A stretch of DNA of 64,000 bases from Pseudoalteromonas shioyasakiensis (GTDB lineage: Bacteria > Pseudomonadota > Gammaproteobacteria > Enterobacterales > Alteromonadaceae). Below, piece by piece: positions 21,863-31,306 of the stretch (the first letter of the stretch is position 1; the number at the start of each line of letters is the position of its first letter). The notes under the pieces were generated by a model that worked only from the letters and a program-made list of their open reading frames with translations, did no database searches and was not told the origin of the DNA. The DNA is taken from contig NZ_JANIGL010000001.1 of assembly GCF_024518675.1 (NCBI RefSeq), forward strand, positions 806,001-870,000, in the 5' to 3' direction. The position numbers and the translations under genes are program-made.

Positions 21863-22146
21863 TTGATTCTCCCTGGACCACTATACTGTGGTTATTTTTA
21901 TTTAGCATTTGTAAATATTCACAACATAAGATTGTAAACATACAGAGATACTAAACAAAAAAATCACGACTGCCAACATTTGTTCACGAATATTTAAACT
22001 AATTTGCGAGATACAGCCAAATATACCGATAAAACATACAAAAAAAGAAAGAGATGGGGTTTTTTTGAACACAAAAAATAATTTCCCCTCACACAAAAAC
22101 ACAAAAAAGGAACAAAAAAGGAACAAAAAACTCTAATATTGAATTG

Positions 22147-24504
22147 TTAAAACAGGTCTAACTGATGTTTTTTTGTCCGTTTAAAGTCTAAATTTAGTGG
22201 CTGGAGTATCATTTGTGCGATAGGTTTAATTTGCTTTTCGACGTAGAGTGCATAATCATACTTATTGCCATTTTGGTGCAACCTCGCACCATCATGGGTA
22301 TACACGTACTCTACGACCTGACCTTTTACAATTTCAAAGTCTGGGTTTTGCGCTTGGTATTTTTTTACTGCTTGAACATGGGGTGGGATATTTTTTTCAT
22401 ATTCACCGATATGCTGACCAAGCCGTTTGCGGTAAATTAGTTTGTTATCAAATTCACCCGCATGTAAACGCTCTATATAACCTTCGATAATCGGTGTTAA
22501 CATTTCGGTTTTAAAGTTTTCATCAAATAACGTTTCAAATAGCTCTATTTGAAATTGCTGCGCAAGTTCGGTCCAATCACTGCGTACAGTTTCCATTCCT
22601 TTAAAGATCAGCGCTTTTTTGCCCTTGTTGTCAACTTGCCCAACATAACGCTTTTTAGAGCCTGTGCTTTTACCACGTATGGTTGGCATAAAAAAGGGAC
22701 TGTAATGAGTTTCAAACTCGATTTCTAAATAGCTTTTTAGTTTAAAGCGTTCTGCTATATTCGCTTCCCATAACGAGTTAATAGTTAAAGCAAGTTGCTG
22801 CCCTAGCGCTTTACAGTCATTGGCTGACATAGATTCGTCAAGGCTAACAAATGTAGAGTCTGTATCGCCATAAATAACGGTATAACCCAGCTCTTCAATC
22901 CATTTACGTGTCGTTTGCATAATTTCATGACCACGTAGCGTGATAGAGCTAGATAAGCGTGGATCATAAAAACGACACCCTTTTGAGCCCAATACGCCAT
23001 ATAAGCTATTCATAATTATTTTTATAGCTTGAGACAACATCGGCTGATTCGTTTCTTTTGCTGTTTGCCTTGATGTTGATAATGCTTTAATTAATTGTGG
23101 TAAATGATGCTCATTGCGAGAAAAGTAAGCTTCATGAAAACCAGGAATAGCATCATGTATATTGTCGAGTCCTTTAATAAGGCCAAGAGGGTCAATACAA
23201 AAAGTGCGCATAATGGATGGGTAGAGGCTTTTAAAATCCAGTACTAATACATTTTTATAAAGACCAGGAGTAGACTCCATTACATAACCTCCTGGGCTTT
23301 CAAACGTTAAGCCATGTTCACCTAAATTAGGTGCAACATAACCACTGCGATGCAATAAAGGTAAGTACAAGTTTGTAAATGCAGCGACTGAGCCCCCCAT
23401 CCGCTCCAATTCAAGCCCGGTTAACTCTGTGCGAACAACGGCAAATTCTAGCAAGTTTAATTTTTCAAAAATGCGATTAACCAGCACGCAATCCTGTCGG
23501 TTGTATGCCGCTAGTGCTAGCTTATCTTCATTATATTGACGGATAATTTCAGCTAAACGATTATCGCTTTGAATTAGCTTTGCTTCGCCCAATACTTTAT
23601 GGCTGACATTAGCCAAGGAGAAGCTATCAAAATGGTAGGTAGCATTTTTTAAGGTGTCTATTCCATCGACTACGCAACGTCCAGGTATGGTTAACCGAGT
23701 GAAGTTGCCTTGTTTTACATAGAGTGGGCTATTTCCTCGGCCAATATAAAGTTTAATATTTAACTCTTCTGCCCTTCTAAAAAGTACCGTAAAATCAAAT
23801 TCAATAACATTCCACCCTATGATGATATCTGGATCAACGTGTTGAATTAGGATTTGAAATTGCTTTAGTAAGTCGAGTTCATCATTACACCAATGTATTT
23901 TTTGCTCGCAATCTATGGTTTCCCCGACCATGAGTACACAGTCTATTCCATCACCTACAAGGCCAATTGAGAACAACACCCCTTCGCCATTGCACTCAAT
24001 ATCTAAAGAGAGCGTTTTAAATGAAGGCGTATAACACTTTGCCGCTTTCATTTGCGCATTATCAATTTGTAGATAGCCATCTTGCTGAGTTACTTCACCT
24101 GTCACATACACGCTGCCACGAATAAAGCGTTCCATCAAAAAGCGATCTGTATGGCGAATATCTGCTTCATAGATATCAACATCGTGTTCAAGCAAGGAGC
24201 GGGCTTGGTATAATGCTTGGGTAGATGAAAAATAACAGGCCGTACATTGAGAAGAATCAAAATGGCGGATAGCAACAGTGTTAAAACGCACCGGAATATG
24301 TGCTTTTTGTAGCAGCTGCTGGGCTTTTGCAACATCGTCAGAGCGAATAAAAAAGACAGCTTGTTGGTTTGGGATAAGTACTTTGAGAGGACCAACATCA
24401 CTGTTTAACCAATAACACAAGGTGATACCGTGTTGAGAGTTATACTTATTTGGTCCATATTGTTGCCTAGAAAGTATAAAGCCTTGATAGATAGCTTGTG
24501 TCAA
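22147..24504 (-). CDS. polB: DNA polymerase II
   Basis: Family B polymerase for damage-tolerant synthesis and repair. The 3'-5' exonuclease motif I (LDIECNGEG) is followed by polymerase motifs A (DFKSLYPSIMR), B (KIIMNSLYG) and C (YGDTDST). I chose the TTG at 24504, giving 785 residues (E. coli has 783) and a start MTQAIYQGFIL that lines up with E. coli MAQAGFIL. An in-frame ATG at 24546 would add 14 residues, but these would be encoded by the likely operator. It is divergent from dinG over a shared SOS-like box. Confidence 0.95.
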   Translation of the reverse strand: MTQAIYQGFILSRQQYGPNKYNSQHGITLCYWLNSDVGPLKVLIPNQQAVFFIRSDDVAKAQQLLQKAHIPVRFNTVAIRHFDSSQCTACYFSSTQALYQARSLLEHDVDIYEADIRHTDRFLMERFIRGSVYVTGEVTQQDGYLQIDNAQMKAAKCYTPSFKTLSLDIECNGEGVLFSIGLVGDGIDCVLMVGETIDCEQKIHWCNDELDLLKQFQILIQHVDPDIIIGWNVIEFDFTVLFRRAEELNIKLYIGRGNSPLYVKQGNFTRLTIPGRCVVDGIDTLKNATYHFDSFSLANVSHKVLGEAKLIQSDNRLAEIIRQYNEDKLALAAYNRQDCVLVNRIFEKLNLLEFAVVRTELTGLELERMGGSVAAFTNLYLPLLHRSGYVAPNLGEHGLTFESPGGYVMESTPGLYKNVLVLDFKSLYPSIMRTFCIDPLGLIKGLDNIHDAIPGFHEAYFSRNEHHLPQLIKALSTSRQTAKETNQPMLSQAIKIIMNSLYGVLGSKGCRFYDPRLSSSITLRGHEIMQTTRKWIEELGYTVIYGDTDSTFVSLDESMSANDCKALGQQLALTINSLWEANIAERFKLKSYLEIEFETHYSPFFMPTIRGKSTGSKKRYVGQVDNKGKKALIFKGMETVRSDWTELAQQFQIELFETLFDENFKTEMLTPIIEGYIERLHAGEFDNKLIYRKRLGQHIGEYEKNIPPHVQAVKKYQAQNPDFEIVKGQVVEYVYTHDGARLHQNGNKYDYALYVEKQIKPIAQMILQPLNLDFKRTKKHQLDLF

Positions 24505-24530
24505 TGTTCGATCCCAATTAATATACAGCA

Positions 24531-24546
24531 CTGTAATTATATACAT
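24531..24546. promoter_or_regulatory. LexA-box-like palindrome between polB and dinG
   Basis: The 16-mer starts with CTGT and ends with ACAT, so it fits CTGT-N8-ACAG with one mismatch and an AT-rich centre. Overlapping it on the left is TACAG-CA-CTGTA (24524-24535). Both polB and dinG belong to the SOS regulon in E. coli, and the site lies upstream of both genes when polB starts at the TTG. Confidence 0.6.
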
Positions 24547-24564
24547 ACTTTAGGTTATTCACCC

Positions 24565-26640
24565 ATGCTTTCTGATCCATTAAAAGCCACAATCCGAAAA
24601 ATTCATAAGCATGTGGCTGATAACCTCAGTGATTATCGCCCGCGTAGTAGCCAAAACTATCTTGTCGCTGAAATAGCTAAAACTCTTGCCGGCGAATATC
24701 ATAAACAACAGCGTATTTGCGTAATTGAAGCAGGTACTGGCACAGGTAAGTCCCTCGCTTATTGTTTAGGCGCATTACCTTTAGCGCTGGCGCAGAAAAA
24801 GAAACTTGTTATTTCCACAGCAACCGTCGCACTGCAAGAACAACTGATCAGTAAAGAGCTGCCGTTTTTTAAAACTCATTCTGGGCTTGATTTTAAATTT
24901 GACTTAGTGAAAGGTCGCCAACGCTATATATGTGCACATAAGCTACATAATGCTGTAAACGGCGATAGCCAAACTCAAATGGAGTTTATGCCAACGCTGA
25001 CATCTCCATTAAGTACCATGGAAGCAAAATGTTTAAAGCAGTTATATGACGCATACACAAATAAAAAATGGCAGGGTGACAGAGATAGTTGGGCTGATAC
25101 AATCCCTGACCGAGTGTGGGGATTAATTGCCTGTGATAAGCATGCATGTCAAAGGCAAATGAAAGCACACCAAACATGCCCATTTCAACTTGCTCGCCAA
25201 CGCTTGATGCAAATGGATGTTTTAGTCATTAATCACTCATTATTGTTAGCGGATTTAGATTTAGGTGGAGGTAAAATTTTACCAGAGCCTGATAATACAA
25301 TTTACGTAATAGATGAAGCTCACCATCTGGCACATATAACTCGTGACTTTTCATCGGCTGCAGCAACGATCAAAGGCACTATTGACTGGCTGGATAAATT
25401 AACTAAATTCAGTGGAAAAATGGCCAAAGTGCTTGTTGGTCAAAAAGCGATTGGGCAAAATTTTAAACTGTGTGACAGTATTAATGACGCCAATAAAGAC
25501 TTAAAAGTTGTTCGCGATATCTTAGACAACGCCGATTTTAACTATTCAAGCGATGACACCTACCGCTTTGAGCACGGAGAAATTCCTGATTCATTATATA
25601 ACAAAGCAAAAGATATCAGCGAAGCCACTCTCGATGCATTGCGCTGTTTAAATAAAATGCACGATACACTTGTGCAAGACGTCAGTGATGGCGATATCAA
25701 ACCCTATGTCGCAGATCCCATTTTAGGAGAAAGTGGACATTACATTAATCGTTTAGAACAATTGAATAAATTATGGTTCAGTTACGCAACAAAAGGAGAA
25801 GGTATTCCCCACGCCCGATGGATAAAGCGTTTAGAATATAAAAACCATCATGATCACTTACTCAGTGACTGCCCTATTGAAGTGGGTTATTACTTAAAAG
25901 ATAAGCTCTGGCGTCAATGTGCAGGTGCTGTTCTGTGCTCTGCGACATTAACAGCACTGGGATCATTTGATCACTTTGCCTACGAAAGCGGTCTTGCTAA
26001 AGAAGAAGGAGTAAAATACTTAAAAGTTCCTTCCCCTTTTGACTACCCTAATCAAGCAACGTTGCATATTCCAAAAACGGCTATCGAACCAACACATAAA
26101 GATTTTAGTGATCATTTAGCTAAAATCCTTCCTGAACATTTAAATAAGCAGCAAGCGAATTTGGTTTTGTTTGCATCCTATTGGCAAATGGATCATGTTG
26201 TAAAAGCGTTGCGTACTAAAAACATCGACATCCTAGTACAGGGTGAAATGTCACGTGAAGCGCTGTTAAAACAACACACCAAAAATATCGACTCAGGCAA
26301 AGGGAGCATTTTATTTGGCACGCAAAGTTTATCAGAAGGGCTGGATTTGCCTGGTAAATACCTTGAAAACCTAGTGATAACTAAAATCCCTTTTGCTGTG
26401 CCTACTTCCCCAATTGAAGAAGCCCAAGCTGAGTTTGTACAAAGTAAAGGCGGCAACCCATTTTTATCTATTACCGTCCCTGATGCGGCAAAGAAATTAG
26501 TACAAAGCTGTGGTAGACTGCTGCGCAAAGAGAACGATCAAGGCCGTATCACTGTGCTTGATCGTCGTTTAGTGACCAAGCGCTATGGCAAAGCCATGCT
26601 TGATACGCTACCACCCTTTAAAAGACAAATAGATTATTAA
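24565..26640 (+). CDS. dinG: ATP-dependent DNA helicase DinG
   Basis: XPD-like 5'-3' helicase with an Fe-S cluster. 691 residues from the ATG at 24565 (MLSDPLKATI); an earlier in-frame start at 24430 would run through the polB start and is rejected. Walker A is EAGTGTGKS, the DEAH box is IDEAHH, and the four cluster cysteines are in RYICAHK and the CDKHACQ...HQTCPF segment. Motif VI is QSCGRLLR. The stop overlaps the next gene as TAATG. Confidence 0.95.
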   Translation: MLSDPLKATIRKIHKHVADNLSDYRPRSSQNYLVAEIAKTLAGEYHKQQRICVIEAGTGTGKSLAYCLGALPLALAQKKKLVISTATVALQEQLISKELPFFKTHSGLDFKFDLVKGRQRYICAHKLHNAVNGDSQTQMEFMPTLTSPLSTMEAKCLKQLYDAYTNKKWQGDRDSWADTIPDRVWGLIACDKHACQRQMKAHQTCPFQLARQRLMQMDVLVINHSLLLADLDLGGGKILPEPDNTIYVIDEAHHLAHITRDFSSAAATIKGTIDWLDKLTKFSGKMAKVLVGQKAIGQNFKLCDSINDANKDLKVVRDILDNADFNYSSDDTYRFEHGEIPDSLYNKAKDISEATLDALRCLNKMHDTLVQDVSDGDIKPYVADPILGESGHYINRLEQLNKLWFSYATKGEGIPHARWIKRLEYKNHHDHLLSDCPIEVGYYLKDKLWRQCAGAVLCSATLTALGSFDHFAYESGLAKEEGVKYLKVPSPFDYPNQATLHIPKTAIEPTHKDFSDHLAKILPEHLNKQQANLVLFASYWQMDHVVKALRTKNIDILVQGEMSREALLKQHTKNIDSGKGSILFGTQSLSEGLDLPGKYLENLVITKIPFAVPTSPIEEAQAEFVQSKGGNPFLSITVPDAAKKLVQSCGRLLRKENDQGRITVLDRRLVTKRYGKAMLDTLPPFKRQIDY

Positions 26641-27416
26641 TGTTTGAACTTGCACTTGATCCAACAACCTGGGCACTCCTTTGTGCTGTAGCACTTGCTG
26701 CTGGCTTTATTGACGCGATAGCCGGCGGTGGTGGCATGTTAACCGTACCGGCGCTTTTAACTGCGGGTTTACCGCCTCATTTAACATTGGGTACCAATAA
26801 ACTTGCTGCCAGTTTTGGTTCTCTCACCGCCAGCATAACTTATTTTCGTAAGCAACTATTTAATCCCCGCTTTTGGGCGGCCTCTATCATTGCAACGGCA
26901 TTAGGGGCACTTATAGGCACTTTAATAGTTGATTACTTAAGCATAGAGTTTTTAAATAAACTGTTGCCCATTGTGATTATTATTGTCGCTTGCTATAGCC
27001 TTTTTGGTAACCTAAGTACGGTTGAACATGACAAATTACCCCCTTTAAATAGAGCAACAAAAATTAAGCAATGGCTGCAAGGCTTAAGTTTAGGTTTTTT
27101 TGATGGTTTAGCAGGGCCTGGAACCGGCACGTTTTGGACGGCTTCAAACAGTTTACTTTATAAAATGAGCTTGCTGCTTAATTGCGGTTTAGCCCGTTCA
27201 ATGAATTTTGTTTCTAACTTTGTTTCTCTTATCACATTTGTAGCACTAGGCCATGTTAATTTTTTACTGGGTATTACCATGGGTTTCTTTTTAATGTTTG
27301 GTGCATGGTTAGGCGCGCACTCAGCTATTCGCTTTGGCAGTAAATTTATACGCCCGGTGTTTAATACTGTGGTTATCATCTTGGCCTTAAAGCTTATTTA
27401 TGAGGCGTATTTATAA
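26640..27416 (+). CDS. TSUP (TauE/SafE) family permease
   Basis: 258 residues, about eight membrane helices with the family's glycine-rich start (AGFIDAIAGGGGMLTVP) and its repeat in the second half (SLGFFDGLAGPGTGTFW). TSUP proteins move sulfite, sulfonates or other organic anions through the inner membrane. Its ATG overlaps the dinG stop and priC follows after one base, so it is in a dinG-TSUP-priC transcription unit. The substrate is not evident. Confidence 0.92.
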   Translation: MFELALDPTTWALLCAVALAAGFIDAIAGGGGMLTVPALLTAGLPPHLTLGTNKLAASFGSLTASITYFRKQLFNPRFWAASIIATALGALIGTLIVDYLSIEFLNKLLPIVIIIVACYSLFGNLSTVEHDKLPPLNRATKIKQWLQGLSLGFFDGLAGPGTGTFWTASNSLLYKMSLLLNCGLARSMNFVSNFVSLITFVALGHVNFLLGITMGFFLMFGAWLGAHSAIRFGSKFIRPVFNTVVIILALKLIYEAYL

Positions 27417-27417
27417 T

Positions 27418-28026
27418 ATGCAATCAGCAGCGTTTGATAAACTGTGCCAACAAGTGGCTACTTTAAAGCAGCAAGCAATACAATTTGATAACGCCAAGCT
27501 ACTTACCAAAAACAGGTATATGCAAGCACAGCCTAGTTTATTTGACCGACGGGTGTTTTCCACTAAAAGTATGAGTTTAGTAGACTACGTAACTGAAATT
27601 GAAGAAGAGATAAGCACTTTACCGCCAGCAGAGCATCGCCATGCTTATAACTATGCGCTCGAACGGATCGGTAACCAAGTGCAAGCTGTGTTTAATGTTA
27701 TAAAATCCACCCCTATTTGGGCAAAAGAAAATAAGAATACTTTTAAACCACGCAATAAACCTAAAGTGTATCAGCAAGCAGTAAAAAAAATAATGCAACC
27801 AGTACACGAACTCTATGATGAATTAAAACAAAATCATGAATTTGAACGTCGTTTAGTTTTAATGATTGAAGAGCGAAAATTGCAGATGCAAAATGCAGGG
27901 CCAACAAAAGCAAAAGAACTTAATTTAGAAATATTAACCATTCATGGCCGTTTGGGTCGTTGTCGTAAAGCTATCTCTGCCACTGAAGAAAAGATACAAA
28001 CGGTAGAAAAACAACAATTGCGTTAG
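27418..28026 (+). CDS. priC: Primosomal replication protein PriC family
   Basis: 202 residues from the ATG at 27418, one base past the TSUP stop; an in-frame ATG at 27400 inside the TSUP gene is less likely. PriC restarts stalled forks by helping load DnaB. The conserved C-terminal part, FERRLVLMIEERK and LGRCRKAIS, matches E. coli PriC, and the protein is basic and helical. E. coli priC is about 25 residues shorter. The neighbourhood (priC then ybaM) is as in E. coli, with one gene inserted. Confidence 0.85.
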   Translation: MQSAAFDKLCQQVATLKQQAIQFDNAKLLTKNRYMQAQPSLFDRRVFSTKSMSLVDYVTEIEEEISTLPPAEHRHAYNYALERIGNQVQAVFNVIKSTPIWAKENKNTFKPRNKPKVYQQAVKKIMQPVHELYDELKQNHEFERRLVLMIEERKLQMQNAGPTKAKELNLEILTIHGRLGRCRKAISATEEKIQTVEKQQLR

Positions 28027-28102
28027 CACACCCTAATCTCGATTTATTTTAATTCCTAGTATAGACTGAGGTTATGCTAACATTTTAACGGTAGGCAAGT
28101 TT

Positions 28103-28375
28103 GTGCGACTACATGACGATATACACAATTACTATGAGAAAATAGTAGTTGATGAAATAATAAAGCGCCAACTAGGCAAACAATACAATGATGATGTAAT
28201 GGCCGATTTTTGCTGTACAGTACTAAATCAATTGCCACCGCGTTATATACGTTACGATGTTGATATGGCATTTTATTTACCACACCAAGAACGTGTTCAT
28301 ATGGAAGAACAAGTTAACATCGCTATTGATGTAGCAATTAGCCAAATAGCAAAAAAACAGGTCATTAATGAATAA
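28103..28375 (+). CDS. ComFB-like small protein
   Basis: 90 residues from a GTG at 28103. It has the ComFB family pattern: HDDIHNYYEKIVVDEI at the start, a middle DFCCTVLNQLPPRYIRYDVD, and the end ...HMEEQVNIAIDVAISQI. ComFB proteins were first seen in Bacillus competence operons, and relatives in other bacteria have been linked to cyclic dinucleotide binding. It lies between priC and ybaM and overlaps ybaM by 8 bp, so they are likely co-translated. Its role here is unknown. Confidence 0.8.
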   Translation: MRLHDDIHNYYEKIVVDEIIKRQLGKQYNDDVMADFCCTVLNQLPPRYIRYDVDMAFYLPHQERVHMEEQVNIAIDVAISQIAKKQVINE

Positions 28376-28526
28376 CGATTTAAACCAAGCCCCAACTTAT
28401 GTAAAACTCGCTGTCGATCTAATCATGGTATTAGAACAAAGTGATGTAAGCCCTGAAGAAGTGCTGCAAGCATTAGAAATCGTAAAAACTGATTACACCA
28501 ATAAGCTTGCAGCCGAGCAGCCGTAA
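28368..28526 (+). CDS. ybaM: YbaM family (DUF2496) small protein
   Basis: 52 residues from the ATG at 28368, inside the end of the ComFB-like gene. The sequence APTYVKLAVDLIMVLEQ followed by a second short helix is the DUF2496 pattern. In E. coli ybaM follows priC directly, which supports the call. Function is unknown. Only 20 bp separate its stop from the convergent isoaspartyl peptidase gene. Confidence 0.85.
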   Translation: MNNDLNQAPTYVKLAVDLIMVLEQSDVSPEEVLQALEIVKTDYTNKLAAEQP

Positions 28527-28546
28527 AGCTCCTACAAAATCATCAA

Positions 28547-29581
28547 TCACTCATCTTTAAATATTGCCACTTTAGTGGCTTGTGAATTAGATTTGCTCGC
28601 TCTATACATACCACTCGTATTAAATGGTAAGCTCATATTACCTTTGCTATCAATAATAATCACTCCGCCGGTTCCGCCAATCGGTTTGAGTACATCATTA
28701 ATAACTTCGTTACCAGCTTGCACTATCGTTTTATCTTGGTATTGAACTCGTGCACAAATATCAGCGGCCACATTATAACGAATAAAATACTCCCCATGAC
28801 CTGTCGCTGACACAGCACATGATGCATTATCTGCAAAGGTACCAGCGCCAATAACAGGTGCATCACCAATGCGACCAAAGCGTTTTGCTGTCATCCCTCC
28901 TGTCGAAGTACCTGCTGCTAAATTGCCGTTTTTATCAAGTGCTACAGCACCAACCGTTCCCATTTTGTAATTATCGGGTAAAGCATTATGTGCTGCTTGA
29001 TAATCTTTACTCGTTGCTTTTGCCTTATCTAGTTTTTCTTTAGCTTTTAACAGTGATTTATAGCGTTTTTCTGTATCAAATAGATTATTTTCAACCAACG
29101 AAAGTCCTTGCTGCTTGGCAAATTCCTCTGCCCCTTGGCCACTAAGCATCACATGGACAGATTCTTCCATAACCAAACGCGCTAAGTTGATTGGATTTTC
29201 AATATGCTTAACCCCAGCAATTGCCCCTGCTTGACGATCTCGCCCATCCATTATTGAGGCATCAAGCTCATGGGAACCATCATAAGTATAGACAGCACCG
29301 CGACCCGCGTTAAAATATGGAGAGTTTTCTAAAACATTAATTGCTGCAGTAACTGCATCAAGGCTTTCCCCCCCACCCTCTAAGACTCTATAACCCGTTT
29401 CAACTGCTTCTTTTAGTTTAGCGCGGTAAGCTTTTTCTTGCTCTGGTGTAAACCGGCTTTTTTCAATCGTACCAGCACCTCCATGAATCGCGATTGCAAA
29501 TGGCACTTCTGCACTCAGTGCGTATGGGCTTAAAATGGCGGCCGTTGTACTAAACAATGCCGTTAAAAGTAACTTTTTCAT
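28547..29581 (-). CDS. Exported isoaspartyl peptidase / L-asparaginase
   Basis: Ntn-hydrolase of the plant-type asparaginase family, 344 residues with a signal peptide ending near LSAE. It matures by self-cleavage before the nucleophile T209 in KMGTVGAVALD. Other family marks are HGGAG at 33-37, NAGRGAVYT near 91-99, and GIxTSTGGMT-like AAGTSTGGM after the nucleophile. It removes N-terminal isoaspartyl residues from damaged peptides and probably acts in the periplasm. It is monocistronic. Confidence 0.95.
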   Translation of the reverse strand: MKKLLLTALFSTTAAILSPYALSAEVPFAIAIHGGAGTIEKSRFTPEQEKAYRAKLKEAVETGYRVLEGGGESLDAVTAAINVLENSPYFNAGRGAVYTYDGSHELDASIMDGRDRQAGAIAGVKHIENPINLARLVMEESVHVMLSGQGAEEFAKQQGLSLVENNLFDTEKRYKSLLKAKEKLDKAKATSKDYQAAHNALPDNYKMGTVGAVALDKNGNLAAGTSTGGMTAKRFGRIGDAPVIGAGTFADNASCAVSATGHGEYFIRYNVAADICARVQYQDKTIVQAGNEVINDVLKPIGGTGGVIIIDSKGNMSLPFNTSGMYRASKSNSQATKVAIFKDE

Positions 29582-29665
29582 AATGCTGGTTCACCTTGAA
29601 TTTTGATTACTCTAATGTGGATAAACTCACAAGTAATTTCAAGTTTAAGCAGATAAAAGACACAA

Positions 29666-29689
29666 AAAAAGCGCCTAATGGCGCTTTTT
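29666..29689 (-). terminator. Intrinsic terminator of sapC-like gene
   Basis: 10-bp stem (29666-29675 with 29680-29689), 4-nt loop and a T-run on the minus strand, 18 bp past the SapC stop. Confidence 0.85.
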
Positions 29690-29706
29690 ATACTTTCGCT
29701 TGTTGA

Positions 29707-30411
29707 TTACGCTTGTTGCGCTTTTAAACGAGCTAAACGTGCTACTTGGTGAGTAGACGTTAAAAATGAGTAAATTGGCGCTAAATAACCACGTTTACGA
29801 AGATCTAAAAACTCTTCATCACTCAGTTCATTTAGTTTTTTCTCATCGATAAGGTAGATACCGTTAATATCTTTTTTCTCACCTTTGATATCAACTGTAA
29901 GCGTTTGTGCTACCAGTAGCTCTTTGTCAGCTAAGAACTTAGTGAACGCTTCTGTTACTTGTGAAAACTCGATAAAAGATACTAGCGCTTCTTTACGACG
30001 TTTTAAGTAATCAGTCTCTTCACCGTTTTCAAATAAAGCGCGGCCTTCAGTTTCACTCACAAGAGGGCTTGCTTCGTCAATCACAATGCCATATTGGTCT
30101 TCTTGAGGGTGCTTAACAAGGCCTAGTGGGTAGCGTGTTGTAGCCATAGGTGCAAATGCAGCTGTCCACTCACCATCCTTGATGAAAAGGTTTTCGCCTG
30201 GCTCTAGACCAAACATTGCAACAGCTTGGAATTGACCTGTTTCGTTATTTTTTACGAAAGACATAGGGAACTCATTTGCTACACGGGCAAACTCATGTGC
30301 GACTACAGGCACTAAGTGCTGAGTTTTTAAAAATTCTACATTGATGCCATTTTGAATTTTAGTGTTGGCATGTTTTTCGTTGTGTAAAGGCTGTACTTGT
30401 TGCTCCGCCAT
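29707..30411 (-). CDS. SapC family protein
   Basis: 234 residues without a signal peptide. The pattern PVVAHEFARVANEFPMSFVK, then QFQAVAMFGLEPGENLF and MATTRYPLGLV, is that of SapC proteins. In proteobacteria these genes recur beside TonB-dependent receptors, tryptophan-halogenase-like genes and cupin or DUF6445 genes in carbohydrate-use loci, as here. Its biochemical role is unknown. It is divergent from the DUF6445 gene, with 186 bp between starts. Confidence 0.88.
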   Translation of the reverse strand: MAEQQVQPLHNEKHANTKIQNGINVEFLKTQHLVPVVAHEFARVANEFPMSFVKNNETGQFQAVAMFGLEPGENLFIKDGEWTAAFAPMATTRYPLGLVKHPQEDQYGIVIDEASPLVSETEGRALFENGEETDYLKRRKEALVSFIEFSQVTEAFTKFLADKELLVAQTLTVDIKGEKKDINGIYLIDEKKLNELSDEEFLDLRKRGYLAPIYSFLTSTHQVARLARLKAQQA

Positions 30412-30597
30412 GTTACTGCTCCATTATATATTTAATTTTATGTTTTTGCTGTTAGTGCCCTAAGGCTATAGGTTTTGACGGCAAAATGGAAGTGAAAATT
30501 TTGTGGCAGTTTGTAGCAAAGCTGGCATTAAGATAAGATGTCATTAGCATATTTTGAGCAGTAAAGCATAATTATTGCCAAAGCAAAGGATAAATAC

Positions 30598-31305
30598 ATG
30601 ACAGGGTACAAATTAAACCCAAACCTAAAGATAAAAGCCCACAAAATTGAGGAAATAAATGAATCAGTTATAGTGGTCGATGACTTTTTGGAGTCTCTTT
30701 CACAAGTTCACATGTTCTCGAGTAAGTACGCCTACCTTAAACCGGTTGGCAGTGATGGTACACTGTACCCTGGTAAAAGAGATATAATGCCTGAAGCATA
30801 CAATATAGTTTTGAAAGAATTAATAGAGCTACTAATCAATAAAGGCTATATTACTCTCTTAAATAATGATATTTACATACATAGCTGTAAACTCTCACTA
30901 GTAACTCAAAAAGCTAATGAATTAATCTCACAACAAAAAATTCCGCATATAGACTCATCTGATAATAAAACATTTGCTTCAGTCCATTATCTAAGTGACC
31001 AAAGCCTTGGTGGAACAGCAATATATAAGTACAAACCGGCAAACCTGATCAAAATAGATAAAGGTAATGAAAAAGTAGCTTATGAGATGATAAAAAACAT
31101 AAAAAATATTGCGAAAAGCACAGATGGATATTTAAATAATAATGAATACTTCGAGCAAGTTTTAAAAATAGAGGCTCAAATAAACCGTATTGTTATATAT
31201 CGAAGCAATTTACTGCATAGCGCTGATTTGAGGAATGATGCTACTTATAACGACGATATAGCTACAGGGCGGCTATCCATAGCCTCTTTTTTCAGAATAG
31301 ATTAA
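30598..31305 (+). CDS. DUF6445-like, Fe(II)/2-oxoglutarate oxygenase-type protein
   Basis: 235 residues. A facial-triad-like HxD (H117, D119 in PHIDSSD), a distal histidine H207 (NLLHSADL) and R225 (GRLSIASFF) are spaced as in 2-oxoglutarate-dependent oxygenases. The family (DUF6445, recognised from memory) commonly sits with SapC and tryptophan-halogenase-like genes. It is convergent with the halogenase gene, whose stop is one base away. Enzyme activity is inferred from the motif and context only. Confidence 0.72.
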   Translation: MTGYKLNPNLKIKAHKIEEINESVIVVDDFLESLSQVHMFSSKYAYLKPVGSDGTLYPGKRDIMPEAYNIVLKELIELLINKGYITLLNNDIYIHSCKLSLVTQKANELISQQKIPHIDSSDNKTFASVHYLSDQSLGGTAIYKYKPANLIKIDKGNEKVAYEMIKNIKNIAKSTDGYLNNNEYFEQVLKIEAQINRIVIYRSNLLHSADLRNDATYNDDIATGRLSIASFFRID

Positions 31306-31306
31306 T

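Noticed and set aside
21902..22126. 74-codon ORF on the minus strand upstream of the second receptor gene
   Set aside because: Low-complexity phenylalanine-rich translation of an A-rich promoter region, with no conserved-looking sequence.
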